Notes under the pieces: generated by a model
What the model was told of the DNA's origin: nothing
Databases searched by the model: none
The model's input: only the letters and a program-made list of their open reading frames with translations
NCBI RefSeq assembly: GCF_030463535.1
Contig: NC_132881.1
Span: 9,098,526-9,162,525, forward strand
Source: Salminus brasiliensis
Taxonomy: Eukaryota; Chordata; Actinopteri; Characiformes; Bryconidae
Reading direction: 5' to 3'
Length of the DNA stretch: 64,000 nt
Shown here: piece by piece, positions 18,838-33,800 of the stretch
Position numbering within the stretch: the first letter of the stretch is position 1
Layout: each line of letters begins with the position of its first letter
Program-made: the position numbers and the translations under genes

Positions 18838-21800
18838 GTAGGTGATCATTCAGTTTCTATACATGTATTTTTTTTGTCTCACAGGTTTTTCGGACTGCAT
18901 GTACCAAGAGTCTGTGCATCTGCAACTGTGTGTGACTCACTACTATCTTTCTGCAAGTGTGTGACAGGTTGGTGATTATTCAGTTTCTATACATGTATTG
19001 ACTTTCTTTTTTTGTCTTACAGGTTTTTCGGATCGAATGACCCCCTCCCTTCCTGATGGTAGATCTGTCCTTCAAATGTCTGTGCATCTGCAACTGTGTG
19101 TGACTCGCTACTCTCTGTCAGCAAGTGTGTAACAGGTAGGTGATCATTCAGTTTCTATACATGTATTGACTTTCTTTTTTTGTCTTACAGGTTTTTCGGA
19201 CCGCATGAACCAAGGGTCTGTGCATCTGCAACTTTGTGTGACTCGCTACTATCTGTTTGCAAGTGAGTAACAGGTAGGTGATCATTCAGTTTCTATACAT
19301 GTATTGACTTTCTTTTTTTGTCTTACAGGTTTTTCGGACCGCATGAACCAAGGGTCTTTCCATCGCCACTGTGTGTGTGGCTCGCTATAGATCTGTTTGC
19401 AAATGTGTAACAGGTAGGTGATCATTCAGTTTCTATACATGTATTGACTTTCTTTTTTGTCTTACAGGTTTTTCGGACTACATGATCCAAGCGTCTGTGC
19501 ATCTGCAACTGTGTGTGACTCGCTACTCTCTGTCTGCAAGTGTGTAACAGGTAGGTGATCATTCAGTTTCTATACAAGTTTTTACTTTCTTTCTTTGTCT
19601 TAAAGGTCTTTCGGACCACATGAACCAAGGGTCTGTGCATCTGCAACTGTGTGTGACTCGCTACTATCTGTCTGCAAGTGTGTAACAGGTAAGTGATCAT
19701 TCAGTTTCTATACATGTATTGACTTTCTTTTTTTGTTTTACAGGTTTTTCGGACCGCATGGACCAAGGGTCTTTCCATTGCCACTGTGTCTGTGGCTCGC
19801 TATCAATCTGTCTGCAAGTGTGTAACAGGTAGGTGATCATTCAGTTTCTATACATGTATTGACTTTCTTTTTTTGTCTTACAGGTTTTTCGGACCGCATG
19901 AACCAAGGGTCTTTCCATTGCCACTGTGTGTGTGGCGCGCTATCAATCTGTCTGCAAGTGTGTAACAGGTTGGTGATCATTCAGTTTCTATACATGTTTT
20001 GACTTTCTTTTTTTTCTTACAGATTTTTCGGACCGCATGAACTAAGGGTCTGTGCATCTGCAACTGTGTGTGACTCGCTACTCTCTGTCTGCAAGTGTGT
20101 AACAGGTTGGTGATCATTCAGTTTCTATACATGTTTTGACTTTCTTTTTTTTCTTACAGATTTTTCGGACCGCGTGAACTAAGGGTCTTTGCATCTGCAA
20201 CTGTGTGTGACTCGCTACTATCTGTCTGCAAGTGTGTAACAGGTTGGTGATCATTCAGTTTCTATACATGTTTTGACTTTCTTTTTTTGTCACATAGGTT
20301 TTTCGGACCACATGAACCAAGGGTCTGTATATCTGCAACTGTTACTCGCTACTATCTGTATGCAAGTGTGTTACAGGTACGTGATCATTCTGTTTCTATA
20401 CATGTATTGACTTTCTTTTTTTGTCTTACAGGTTTTTCGGACCGCATGAACCAAGGGTCTTTCCATTGCCACTGTGTGTGGCGCGCTATCAATCTGTCTG
20501 CAAGTGTGTAACAGGTAGGTGATCATTCAGTTTCTATCCATGTATTGACTTTCTTTTTTTTCTTACAGATTTTTCAGACCGCATGAACTAAGGGTCTGTG
20601 CATCTGCAACTGTGTGTGACTCGCTACTATCTGTCTGCAAGTGTGTAACAGGTTGGTGATCATTCAGTTTCTATACATGTATTGACTTTCTTTGTTTGTC
20701 TTATAGGTTTTTCAGACCACATAAACCAAGGGTCTGTATATCTGCAAGTGTGTGACTCGTTACCAACTGTCTGCAAGTGTGTAACAGATAAGTCATCATT
20801 CAGTTTCTATACATGTATTGACTTTCTTTTTTTTGTCTTAAAGGTCATTCAGACCTCATGAACCAAGGGTCTGTGCATCTGCAACTGTGTGTGACTCGCT
20901 ACTCTCTGTCTGCAAGTGTGTAACAGGTAGGTGATCATTCAGTTTCTATACATGTATTGAGTTTCTTTTTTTGTCTTACAGGTTTTTCGGACCTCATGAA
21001 CCAAGGGTCTTTCGAGTGCCACTGTGTGTGTGGTGCGCTATCAATCTTTCTGCAAGTGTGTAACAGGTAGGTGATCATTCAGTTTCTATACATGTATTGA
21101 CTTTCTTTTTTTGTCTTAAACGTCTTTCGGACCACATGAACCAAGGGTCTGTGCATCTGCAACTGTGTGTGACTCGCTACTATCTTTCTGCAAGTGTGTA
21201 ACAGGTAGGTGATCATTCAGTTTCTATACGTTTTGACTTTCTTTTTTTGTCTTACAGGTTTTTCGGACCGCATGAACCAAGAGTCTGTGCATCTGCAACT
21301 GTGTGTGACTCGCTACTATCTTTCTGCAAGTGTGTAACAGGTTGGTGATCATTCAGTTTCTATACATATATTGCCTTTTTGTTGTCTTACAGGCTTTCAG
21401 GACCAATGGCTCCCCCCTTCCTGATGATGCATACAGCCAACAAGGGTCTGTCCATTGCAACTGTGTGTGGCTCGCTATCAATCTGTCTCCAAGTGTGTAA
21501 CAGGTAGGTGATCATTCAGTTTCTATACATGTATTGACTTTCTGTTTTTTGTCTTACAGGTTTTTCGGACCGCATGAACCAAGGGTCTGTGCATCTGCAA
21601 CTGTGTGTGACTCGCTACTATCTGTCTGCAAGTTTGTAACAGGTTGGAGATCATTCAGGTTCTGTAAATGTATTGACTTTCTTTTTTTGTCTTAAAGGTT
21701 TTTCGAACCGCATGAACCAAGGGTCTTTCGAGTGCCACTGTGTGTGTGGCTCACTATCTATCTGTCTGCAAGTGTGTAACAGGTAGGGGATCATTCAGTT

Positions 21801-24800
21801 TCTATACATGTATTGACTTTCTTTTTTTGTCTTATAGGTTTTTCAGACCACATAAACCAAGGGTCTGTATATCTGCAACTGTGTGTGACTCGTTACCATC
21901 TGTCTGCAAGTGTGTAACAGATAAGTGATCATTCAGTTTCTATACATGTATTGACTTTCTTTTTTTTGTCTTAAAGGTCATTCGGACCGCATGAACCAAG
22001 GGTCTGTGCATCTGCAACTGTGTGTGATTCGCTACTATCTGTCTGCAAGTGTGTAACAGGTTGGTGATAATTCAGTTTCTATACATGTATTGACTTTCTT
22101 TTTTTGTCGTACAGGTTTTTCGGACCGCAAGAACCAAGGGTCTGTGCATCTGCAACTGTGTGTGACTCGCTACTATCTTTCTGCAAGTGTGTAACAGGTT
22201 GGTGATCATTCAGTTTCTATACATATATTGCCTTTTTGTTGTCTTACAGGCTTTCAGGACCAATGGCTCCCCCCTTCCTGATGATGCATACAGCCAACAA
22301 GGGTCTGGCCATTGCAACTGTGTGTGGCTCGCTATCAATCTGTCTCCAAGTGTGTAACAGGTAGGTGATCATTCAGTTTCTATACATGTATTGACTTTCT
22401 GTTTTTTGTCTTACAGGTTTTTCGGACCGCATGAACCAAGGGTCTTTCGAGTGCCACTGTGTGTATGGTGCGCTATCAATCTTTCTGCAAGTGTGTAACA
22501 GGTAGGTGATCATTCAGTTTCTATACATGTATTGACTTTCTTTGTTTGTCTTATAGGTTTTTCAGACCACATAAACCAAGGGTCTGTATATCTGCAACTG
22601 TGTGTGACTCGTTACCATCTGTCTGCAAGTGTGTAACAGGTAAGTGATCATTCAGTTTCTATACATGTATTGACTTTCTTTTTTTGTCTTACAGGTTTTT
22701 CGGACCGCATGAACCAAGGGTCTTTCCATTGCGACTGTGTGTGTGGCTCGCTATCAATCTGTCTGCAAGTGTGTAACAGGTAGGTGATCATTCAGTTTCT
22801 ATACGTGTATTGACTTTCTTTTTTTGTCTTACAGGTTTTTCGGACCGCATGAACCAAGGGTCTGTGCATCTGCAACTGTGTGTGACTCGCTACTATCTGT
22901 CTGCAAGTGTGTAACAGGTAAGTGATCATTCAGTTTCTATACATGTATTGACTTTCTTTTTTGTCTTATAGGTTTTTCAGACCACATAAACCAAAGGTCT
23001 GTATATCTGCAACTGTGTGTGACTCGCTACTCTCTGTCTGCAAGTGTGTAACAGGTAAGTGATCATTCAGTTTCTATACATGTATTGACTTTCTTTTTTT
23101 GTCTTACAGGTTTTTCGGACCGCATGAACCAAGGGTCTGTGCATCTCCAACTGTGTGTGACTCGCTACTATCTGTCTGCAAGTGTGTAACAGGTAGGGGA
23201 TCATTCAGTTTCTATACATGTATTGACTTTCTTTTTTTGTCTTACAGGTTTTTCGGACCACATGAACCAAGGGTCTTTCCATTGCCACTGTGTGTGTGGC
23301 TCGCTATCAATCTGTCTGCAAGTGTGTAACAGGTAGGTGATCATTCAGTTTCTATACATGTATTGACTTTCTTTTTTTGTCTTACAGGTTTTTCGGACCT
23401 CATGAACCAAGGGTCTGTGCATCTGCAACTGTGTGTGACTCGCTACTATCTGTCTGCAAGTGTGTAACAGGTAGGTGATCATTCAGTTTCTATACATGTA
23501 TTGAGTTTCTTTTTTTGTCTTATAGGTTTTTCGGACCACATGAACCAAGGGTCTGTATATCTGCAACTGTGTGTGACTCGCTACCATCTGTCTGCAATAG
23601 TGTAACAGATAAGTGATCATTCAGTTTCTATACATGTATTGACTTTCTTTTTTTGTCTTACAGGTTTTTCGGACCGCATGAACCAAGGGTCTTTCCATAG
23701 CCACTGTGTGTGGCGCGCTATCAATCTTTCTGCAAGTGTGTAACAGGTAGATGATCATTCAGTTTCTATACATGTATTGACTTTCTTTTTTTGTCCTACA
23801 GGTTTTTCGGACATCCTGAACCAAGGGTCTGTGCATCTCCAACTGTGTGTGACTCGCTACTATCTGTCTGCAAGTGTGTAACAGGTAGAGGATCATTCAG
23901 TTTCTATACATGTATTGACTTTCTTTGTTTGTCTTATAGGTTTTTCAGACCACATAAACCAAGGGTCTGTATATCTGCAACTGTGTGTGACTCGTTACCA
24001 TCTGTCTTCAAGTGTGTAACAGATAAGTGATCATTCAGTTTCTATACATGTATTGACTTTCTTTTTTTTGTCTTAAAGGTCTTTCGGACCGCCTGAACCA
24101 AGGGTCTGTGCATCTGCAACTGTGTTTGACTCGCTACTATCTGTCTGCAAGTGTGTAACAGGTAAGTGATCATTCAGTTTCTATACATGTATTGAGTTTC
24201 TTTTTTTGTCTTACAGGTTTCTCGGACCACATGAACCAAGGGTCTTTCCATTGCCACTGTGTGTGTGGCGCGCTATCAATCTGTCTGCAAGTGTGTAACA
24301 GGTAGGTTATCATTCAGATTCTATACATGTATTGACTTTCTTTTTTTATCTTACAGGTTTTTCGGACATCATGAACCAAGGGTCTGTGCATCTCCAACTG
24401 TGTGTGACTCGCTACTATCTGTCTGCAAGTGTGTAACAGGTAGGGGATCATTCAGTTTCTATACATGTATTGACTTTCTTTGTTTGTCTTATTGGTTTTT
24501 CAGACCACATAAACCAAGGGTCTGTATATCTGCAAGTGTGTGACTCGTTACCATCTGTCTGCAAGTGTGTAACAGATAAGTGATCATTCAGTTTCTATAC
24601 ATGTATTGACTTTCTTTTTTTTGTCTTAAAGGTCATTCGGACCGCATGAACCAAGGGTCTGTGCATCTGCAACTGTGTGTGACTCGCTACTATCTGTCTG
24701 CAAGTGTGTAACAGGTAAGTGATCATTCAGTTTCTATACATGTATTGACTTTCTTTGTTTGTCTTATAGGTTTTTCAGACCACATAAACCAAGGGTCTGT

Positions 24801-27800
24801 ATATCTGCAACTGTGTGTGACTCGTTACCATCTGTCTGCAAGTGTGTAACAGGTAGGTGATCATTCAGTTTCTATACATTTATTGACTTTCTTTTTTTGT
24901 CTTACAGGTTTTTCGGACCACATGAACAAGGGTCTGTGCATCTCCGACTGTGTGTGACTCGCTACTCTCTGTCTGCAAGTGTGTAACAGGTAAGTGATCA
25001 TTCAGTTTCTATACATGTATTGAGTTTCTTTTTTTGTCTTACAGGTTTCTCGGACCACATGAACCAAGGGTCTTTCCATTGCCACTGTGTGTGTGGCGCG
25101 CTATCAATCTGTCTGCAAGTGTGTAACAGGTAGGTTATCATTCAGATTCTATACATGTATTGACTTTTTTTTTATCTTACAGGTTTTTCGGACATCATGA
25201 ACCAAGGGTCTGTGCATCTCCAACTGTGTGTGACTCGCTACTATCTGTCTGCAAGTGTGTAACAGGTAGGGGATCATTCAGTTTCTATACATGTATTGAC
25301 TTTCTTTGTTTGTCTTATTGGTTTTTCAGACCACATAAACCAAGGGTCTGTATATCTGCAAGTGTGTGACTCGTTACCATCTGTCTGCAAGTGTGTAACA
25401 GATAAGTGATCATTCAGTTTCTATACATGTATTGACTTTCTTTTTTTTGTCTTAAAGGTCATTCGGACCGCATGAACCAAGGGTCTGTGCATCTGCAACT
25501 GTGTGTGACTCGCTACTATCTGTCTGCAAGTGTGTAACAGGTAAGTGATCATTCAGTTTCTATACATGTATTGACTTTCTTTGTTTGTCTTATAGGTTTT
25601 TCAGACCACATAAACCAAGGGTCTGTATATCTGCAACTGTGTGTGACTCGTTACCATCTGTCTGCAAGTGTGTAACAGGTAGGTGATCATTCAGTTCCTA
25701 TACATTTATTGACTTTCTTTTTTTGTCTTACAGGTTTTTCGGACCACATGAACAAGGGTCTGTGCATCTGCGACTGTGTGTGACTCGCTACTCTCTGTCT
25801 GCAAGTGTGTAACAGGTAGGTGATCATTCAGTTTCTATACATGTATTGAGTTTCTTTTTTTGTCTGACAAGTTTTTCGGACCGCATGAACCAAGGGTCTG
25901 TGCATCTGCGACTGTGTGTGACTCGCTACTCTCTGTCTGCAAGTGTGTAACAGGTTGGTGATCATTCAGTTTCTATACATGTATTGAGTTTCTTTTTTTG
26001 TCTGACAAGTTTTTCGGACATCATGAACCAAGGGTCTGTGCATCTCTAACTGTGCTTGACTCGCTACTTTCTGTCTGCAAAAGTGTAACAGGTAGGTGAT
26101 CATTCAGTTTCTATACATGTATTGACTTTCTTTTTTTTGTCTTAAACGTCTTTCGGACCACATGAACCAAGGGTCTGTGCATCTGCAACTGTGTGTGACT
26201 CGCTACTATCTTTCTGCAAGTGTGTAACAGGTAGGTGATCATTCAGTTTCTATACGTTTTGACTTTCTTTTTTTGTCTTACAGGTTTTTCGGACCGCATG
26301 AACCAAGGGTCTGTGCATCTGCAACTGTGTGTGATTCGCTACTATCTGTCTGCAAGTGTGTAACAGGTTGGTGATAATTCAGTTTCTATACATGTATTGA
26401 CTTTCTTTTTTTGTCGTACAGGTTTTTCGGACCGCATGAACCAAGGGTCTGTGCATCTGCAACTGTGTGTGACTCGCTACTATCTTTCTGCAAGTGTGTA
26501 ACAGGTTGGTGATCATTCAGTTTCTATACATATATTGCCTTTTTGTTGTCTTACAGGCTTTCAGGACCAATGGCTCCCCCCTTCCTGATGATGCATACAG
26601 CCAACAAGGGTCTGTCCATTGCAACTGTGTGTGGCTCGCTATCAATCTGTCTCCAAGTGTGTAACAGGTAGGTGATAATTCAGTTTCTATACATGTATTG
26701 ACTTTCTGTTTTTTGTCTTACAGGTTTTTCGGACCGCATGAACCAAGGGTCTGTGCATCTGCAACTGTGTGTGACTCACTACTATCTGTCTGCAAGTTTG
26801 TAACAGGTTGGAGATCATTCAGGTTCTGTACATGTACTGACTTTCTTTTTTTGTCTTAAAGGTTTTTCGAACCGCATGAACCAAGGGTCTTTCCATTGCT
26901 ACTGTGTGTGTGGCTCGCTTTCAATCTGTCTGCAAGTGTATAACAGGTAGGTTATCATTCAGTTTCTATACATGTATTGACTTTCTTTTTTTGTTTTAAA
27001 GGTCTTTCGGAGCTCATGAACCAAGGGTCTTTCCATTGCCACTGTGTGTGTAGCGAGCTATCAATCTTTCGGCAAGTGTGTAACAGGTAGGTTATCATTC
27101 AGTTTCTATATATGTATTGACTTTCTTTTTTTATCTTACAGGTTTTTCGGACATCATGAACCAAGGGTCTGTGCATCTCCAACTGTGTGTGACTCGCTAC
27201 TATCTGTCTGCAAGTGTGTAACAGGTAGGGGATCATTCAGTTTCTATACATGTATTGACTTTCTTTGTTTGTCTTATAGGTTTTTCAGACCACATAAACC
27301 AAGGGTCTGTATATCTGCAACTGTGTGTGACTAGTTACCATCTGTCTGCAAGTGTGTAACAGATAAGTGATCATTCAGTTTCTATACATGTACTGACTTT
27401 ATTTTTTTTGTCTTACAGGTTTTTCGGACCGCATGAACCAAGGGTCTGTGCATCTGCAACTGTGTGTGACTCGCTACTATCTGTCTGCAAGTGTGTAACA
27501 GGTAGGTGATCATTCAGTTTCTATACATGTATTGACTTTCTTTTTTTTTGTCTTAAAGGTCTTTCGGACCGCATAAACCAAGGGTCTGTATATCTGCAAC
27601 TGCGTGTGACTCGTTACCATCTGTCTGCAAGTGTGTAACAGGTAGGTGATCATTCAGTTTCTATACATTTATTGACTTTCTTTTTTTGTCTTACAAGTTT
27701 TTCGGACCACATGAACAAGGGTCTGTGCATCTGCAACTGTGTGTGACTCGCTACTCTATGTCTGCAAGTGTGTAACAGGTAGGTGATCATTCAGTTTCTA

Positions 27801-30800
27801 TACATGTATTGAGTTTCTTTTTTTGTCTGACAAGTTTTTTGGACCGCATGAACCAAGGGTCTTTCGAGTGCCACTGTGTGTGTGGCTCGCTATCTATCTG
27901 TCTGCAAGTGTGTAACAGGTAGGGGATCATTCAGTTTCTATACATGTATTGACTTTCTTTTTTTGTCTTACAGGTTTTTCTGACCACATGAACCAAGGGT
28001 CTGTGCATCTGCAACTGTGTGTGACTCGCTACTATCTGTCTGCAAGTGTGTAACAGGTAAGTGATCATTCAGTTTCTATACATGTATTGACTTTCCTTTT
28101 TTGTTTTAAAGGTCTTTCGGAGCTCATGAACCAAGGGTCTGTGCATCTGCAACTGTGTGTGACTCGCTACTATCTTTCTGCAAGTGTGTAACAGGTAGGT
28201 GATCATTCAGTTTCTATACATGTATTGACTTTCTTTTTTTGTCGTACAGGTTTTTCGGACCGCATGAACCAAGGGTCTGTGCATCTGCAACTGTGTGTGA
28301 CTCGCAACTATCTTTCTGCAAGTGTGTAACAGGTTGGTGATCATTCAGTTTCTATACATATATTGCCTTTTTGTTGTCTTACAGGCTTTCAGGACCAATG
28401 GCTCCCCCCTTCCTGATGATGCATACAGCCAACAAGGGTCTGTCCATTGCAACTGTGTGTGGCTCGCTATCAATCTGTCTGCAAGTGTGTAACAGGTAGG
28501 TGATCGTTCAGTTTCTATACATGTATTGACTTTCTTTGTCTTATAGGTTTTTCAGACCACATAAACCAAGGGTCTGTATATCTGCAACTGTGGTTGACTC
28601 GTTACCATCTGTCTGCAAGTGAGTAACAGGTAAGTGATCATTCAGTTTCTATACATGTATTGACTTTCTTTTTTTTGTCTTAAAGGTCTTTCGGACCGCA
28701 TGAACCAAGGGTCTTTCCATTGCCACTGTGTGTGTGGCTCGCTATCAATCTGTCTGCAAGTGTGTGACAAGTAGGTGATCATTCAGTTTCTATACGTGTA
28801 TTGACTTTCTTTTTTTGTCTTACACGTTTTTCGGACCGCATGAACCAAGGGTCTGTGCATCTGCAACTGTGTGTGACTCGCTACTATCTGTCTGCAAGTG
28901 TGTTACAGGTAAGTGATCATTCAGTTTCTATACATGTATTGACTTTCTTTGTTTGTCTTATAGGTTTTTCAGACCACATAAACCAAGGGTCTGTATATCT
29001 GCAACTGTGTGTGACTCTCTACTCTCTGTCTGCAAGTGTGTAACAGGTAGGTGATCATTCAGTTTCTGTACATGTATTGAGTTTCTTTTTTTTTCTGACA
29101 AGTTTTTAGGACCGCATGAACCAAGGGTCTTTCGAGTGCCACTGTGTGTGTGGTGCGCTATCAATCTTTTTGCAAGTGTGTAACAGGTAGGTGATCATTC
29201 AGTTTCTATACATGTATTGACTTTCTTTATTTGTCTTATAGGTTTTTCAGAACACATAAACCAAGGGTCGGTATATCTGCAACTGTGTGTGACTCGTTAC
29301 CATCTGTCTGCAAGTGTGTAACAGGTAAGTGATCATTCAGTTTCTATACATGTATTGACTTTCTTTTTATTTGTCTTACAGGTTTTTCGGACCACATGAA
29401 CCAGGGGTCTGTGCATCTGCAACTGTGTTTGACTCGCTAATATCTGTCTGCAAGTGTGTAACAGGTAGGTGATCATTCAGTTTCTATACATGTATTGAGT
29501 TTCTTTTTTTGTCTGACAAGTTTTTCGGACATCATGAACCAAGGGTCTGTGCATCTCTAACTGTGCTTGACTCGCTACTATCTGTCTGCAAAAGTGTAAC
29601 AGGTAGGTGATCATTCAGTTTCTATACATGTATTGACTTTCTTTTTTTTGTCTTAAACGTCTTTCGGACCACATGAACCAAGGGTCTGTGCATCTGCAAC
29701 TGTGTGTGACTCGCTACTATCTTTCTGCAAGTGTGTAACAGGTAGGTGATCATTCAGTTTCTATACGTTTTGACTTTCTTTTTTTGTCTTACAGGTTTTT
29801 CGGACCGCATGAACCAAGGGTCTGTGCATCTGCAACTGTGTGTGATTCGCTACTATCTGTCTGCAAGTGTGTAACAGGTTGGTGATAATTCAGTTTCTAT
29901 ACATGTATTGACTTTCTTTTTTTGTCGTACAGGTTTTTCGGACCGCATGAACCAAGGGTCTGTGCATCTGCAACTGTGTGTGACTCGCTACTATCTTTCT
30001 GCAAGTGTGTAACAGGTTGGTGATCATTCAGTTTCTATACATATATTGCCTTTTTGTTGTCTTACAGGCTTTCAGGACCAATGGCTCCCCCCTTCCTGAT
30101 GATGCATACAGCCAACAAGGGTCTGTCCATTGCAACTGTGTGTGGCTCGCTATCAATCTGTCTCCAAGTGTGTAACAGGTAGGTGATAATTCAGTTTCTA
30201 TACATGTATTGACTTTCTGTTTTTTGTCTTACAGGTTTTTCGGACCGCATGAACCAAGGGTCTGTGCATCTGCAACTGTGTGTGACTCACTACTATCTGT
30301 CTGCAAGTTTGTAACAGGTTGGAGATCATTCAGGTTCTGTACATGTACTGACTTTCTTTTTTTGTCTTAAAGGTTTTTCGAACCGCATGAACCAAGGGTC
30401 TTTCCATTGCTACTGTGTGTGTGGCTCGCTTTCAATCTGTCTGCAAGTGTATAACAGGTAGGTTATCATTCAGTTTCTATACATGTATTGACTTTCTTTT
30501 TTTGTTTTAAAGGTCTTTCGGAGCTCATGAACCAAGGGTCTTTCCATTGCCACTGTGTGTGTAGCGAGCTATCAATCTTTCGGCAAGTGTGTAACAGGTA
30601 GGTTATCATTCAGTTTCTATATATGTATTGACTTTCTTTTTTTATCTTACAGGTTTTTCGGACATCATGAACCAAGGGTCTGTGCATCTCCAACTGTGTG
30701 TGACTCGCTACTATCTGTCTGCAAGTGTGTAACAGGTAGGGGATCATTCAGTTTCTATACATGTATTGACTTTCTTTGTTTGTCTTATAGGTTTTTCAGA

Positions 30801-33800
30801 CCACATAAACCAAGGGTCTGTATATCTGCAACTGTGTGTGACTAGTTACCATCTGTCTGCAAGTGTGTAACAGATAAGTGATCATTCAGTTTCTATACAT
30901 GTACTGACTTTATTTTTTTTGTCTTACAAGTTTTTCGGACCGCATGAACCAAGGGTCTGTGCATCTGCAACTGTGTGTGACTCGCTACTATCTGTCTGCA
31001 AGTGTGTAAGAGGTTGGTGATCATTCAGTTTCTATACATGTATTGACTTTCTTTTTTTTTTGTCTTAAAGGTCTTTCGGACAGCATAAACCAAGGGTCTG
31101 TATATCTGCAACTGCGTGTGACTCGTTACCATCTGTCTGCAAGTGTGTAACAGGTAGGTGATCATTCAGTTTCTATACATTTATTGACTTTCTTTTTTTG
31201 TCTTACAAGTTTTTCGGACCACATGAACAAGGGTCTGTGCATCTGCAACTGTGTGTGACTCGCTACTCTATGTCTGCAAGTGTGTAACAGGTAGGTGATC
31301 ATTCAGTTTCTACACATGTATTGAGTTTCTTTTTTTGTCTGACAAGTTTTTTGGACCGCATGAACCAAGGGTCTTTCGAGTGCCACTGTGTGTGTGGCTC
31401 GCTATCTATCTGTCTGCAAGTGTGTAACAGGTAGGGGATCATTCAGTTTCTATACATGTATTGACTTTCTTTTTTTGTCTTACAGGTTTTTCTGACCACA
31501 TGAACCAAGGGTCTGTGCATCTGCAACTGTGTGTGACTCGCTACTATCTGTCTGCAAGTGTGTAACAGGTAAGTGATCATTCAGTTTCTATACATGTATT
31601 GACTTTCCTTTTTTGTCTTACAGGTTTTTCGGACCACATGAACCAAGGGTCTGTGCATCTGCAACTGTGTGTGACTCGCTAATATCTGTCTGCAAGTGTG
31701 TAACAGGTAAGTGATCATTCAGTTTCTATACATGTATTGACTTTCTTTTTTTGTTTTAAAGGTCTTTCGGAGCTCATGAACCAAGGGTCTGTGCATCTGC
31801 AACTGTGTGTGACTCGCTACTATCTTTCTGCAAGTGTGTAACAGGTAGGTGATCATTCAGTTTCTATACATGTATTGACTTTCTTTTTTTGTCGTACAGA
31901 TTTTTCGGACCGCATGAACCAAGGGTCTGTGCATCTGCAACTGTGTGTGACTCGCTACTATCTTTCTGCAAGTGTGTAACAGGTTGGTGATCATTCAGTT
32001 TCTATACATATATTGCCTTTTTGTTGTCTTACAGGCTTTCAGGACCAATGGCTCCCCCCTTCCTGATGATGCATACAGCCATCAAGGGTCTGTCCATTGC
32101 AACTGTGTGTGGCTCGCTATCAATCTGTCTGCAAGTGTGTAACAGGTAGGTGATCATTCAGTTTCTATACATGTATTGACTTTCTTTTTTTTGTCTTAAA
32201 GGTCTTTCGGACCGCATGAACCAAGGGTCTTTCCATTGCCACTGTGTGTGTGGCTCGCTATCAATCTGTCTGCAAGTGTGTGACAAGTAGGTGATCATTC
32301 AGTTTCTATACGTGTATTGACTTTCTTTTTTTGTCTTACAGGTTTTTCGGACCGCATGAACCAAGGGTCTGTGCATCTGCAACTGTGTGTGACTCGCTAC
32401 TATCTGTCTGCAAGTGTGTTACAGGTAAGTGATCATTCAGTTTCTATACATGTATTGACTTTCTTTGTTTGTCTTATAGGTTTTTCAGACCACATAAACC
32501 AAGGGTCTGTGCATCTGCAACTGTGTGTGACTCTCTACTCTCTGTCTGCAAGTGTGTAACAGGTAGGTGATCATTCAGTTTCTATACATGTATTGACTTT
32601 CTTTTTTTTTGTCATAAACGTCTTTCGGACCACATGAACCAAAGGTCTGTGCATCTGCAACTGTGTGTGACTCGCTACTATCTTTCTGCAAGTGTGTAAC
32701 AGGTAGGTGATCATTCAGTTTCTATACGTTTTGACTTTCTTTTTTTGTCTTACAGGTTTTTCGGACCACATGAACCAAGGGTCTGTGCATCTGCAACTGT
32801 GTGTGATTCGCTACTATCTGTCTGCAAGTGTGTAACAGGTTGGTGATAATTCAGTTTCTATACATGTATTGACTTTCTTTTTTTGTCGTACAGGTTTTTC
32901 GGACCGCATGAACCAAGGGTCTGTGCATCTGCAACTGTGTGTGACTCGCTACTATCTTTCTGCAAGTGTGTAACAGGTTGGTGATCATTCAGTTTCTATA
33001 CATATATTGCCTTTTTGTTGTCTTACAGGCTTTCAGGACCAATGGCTCCCCCCTTCCTGATGATGCATACAGCCAACAAGGGTCTGTCCATTGCAACTGT
33101 GTGTGGCTCGCTATCAATCTGTCTCCAAGTGTGTAACAGGTAGATGATCATTCAGTTTCTATACATGTATTGATTTTCTGTTTTTTGTCTTACAGGTTTT
33201 TCGGACCGCATGAACCAAGGGTCTTTCGAGTGCCACTGTGTGTGTGGTGCGCTATCAATCTTTCTGCAAGTGTGTAACAGGTAGGTGATCATTCAGTTTC
33301 TATACATGTATTGACTTTCTTTGTTTGTCTTATAGGTTTTTCAGACCACATAAACCAAGGGTCTGTGCATCTGCAACTGTGTTTGATTCGCTACTATCTG
33401 TCTGCAAGTGTGTAACAGGTAGGTGATCATTCATTTTCTATACATGTATTGACTTTCTGTTTTTTGTCTTAAACGTCTTTCGGACCAAATGAACCAAGGG
33501 TCTGTGCATCTGCAACTGTGTGTGACTCGCTACTATCTTTCTGCAAGTGTGTAACAGGTAGGTGATCATTCAGTTTCTATACGTTTTGACTTTCTTTTTT
33601 TGTCTTACAGGTTTTTCGGACCGCATGAAGCAAGGGTCTGTGCATCTGCAACTGTGTGTGATTCGCTACTATCTGTCTGCAAGTGTGTAACAGGTTGGTG
33701 ATAATTCAGTTTCTTTACATGTATTGACTTTCTTTTTTTGTCGTACAGGTTTTTCGGACCGCATGAACCAAGGGTCTGTGCATCTGCAACTGTGTGTGAC

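Noticed and set aside
23099-24030. Cys-rich plus-strand frames of 70-96 codons starting YRFFGPHEP
   Set aside because: They are the same satellite unit read through its intron-like half. They are open only where GTAGGTGA has mutated to GTAGGGGA or GTAGAGGA and they end at the next typical unit.
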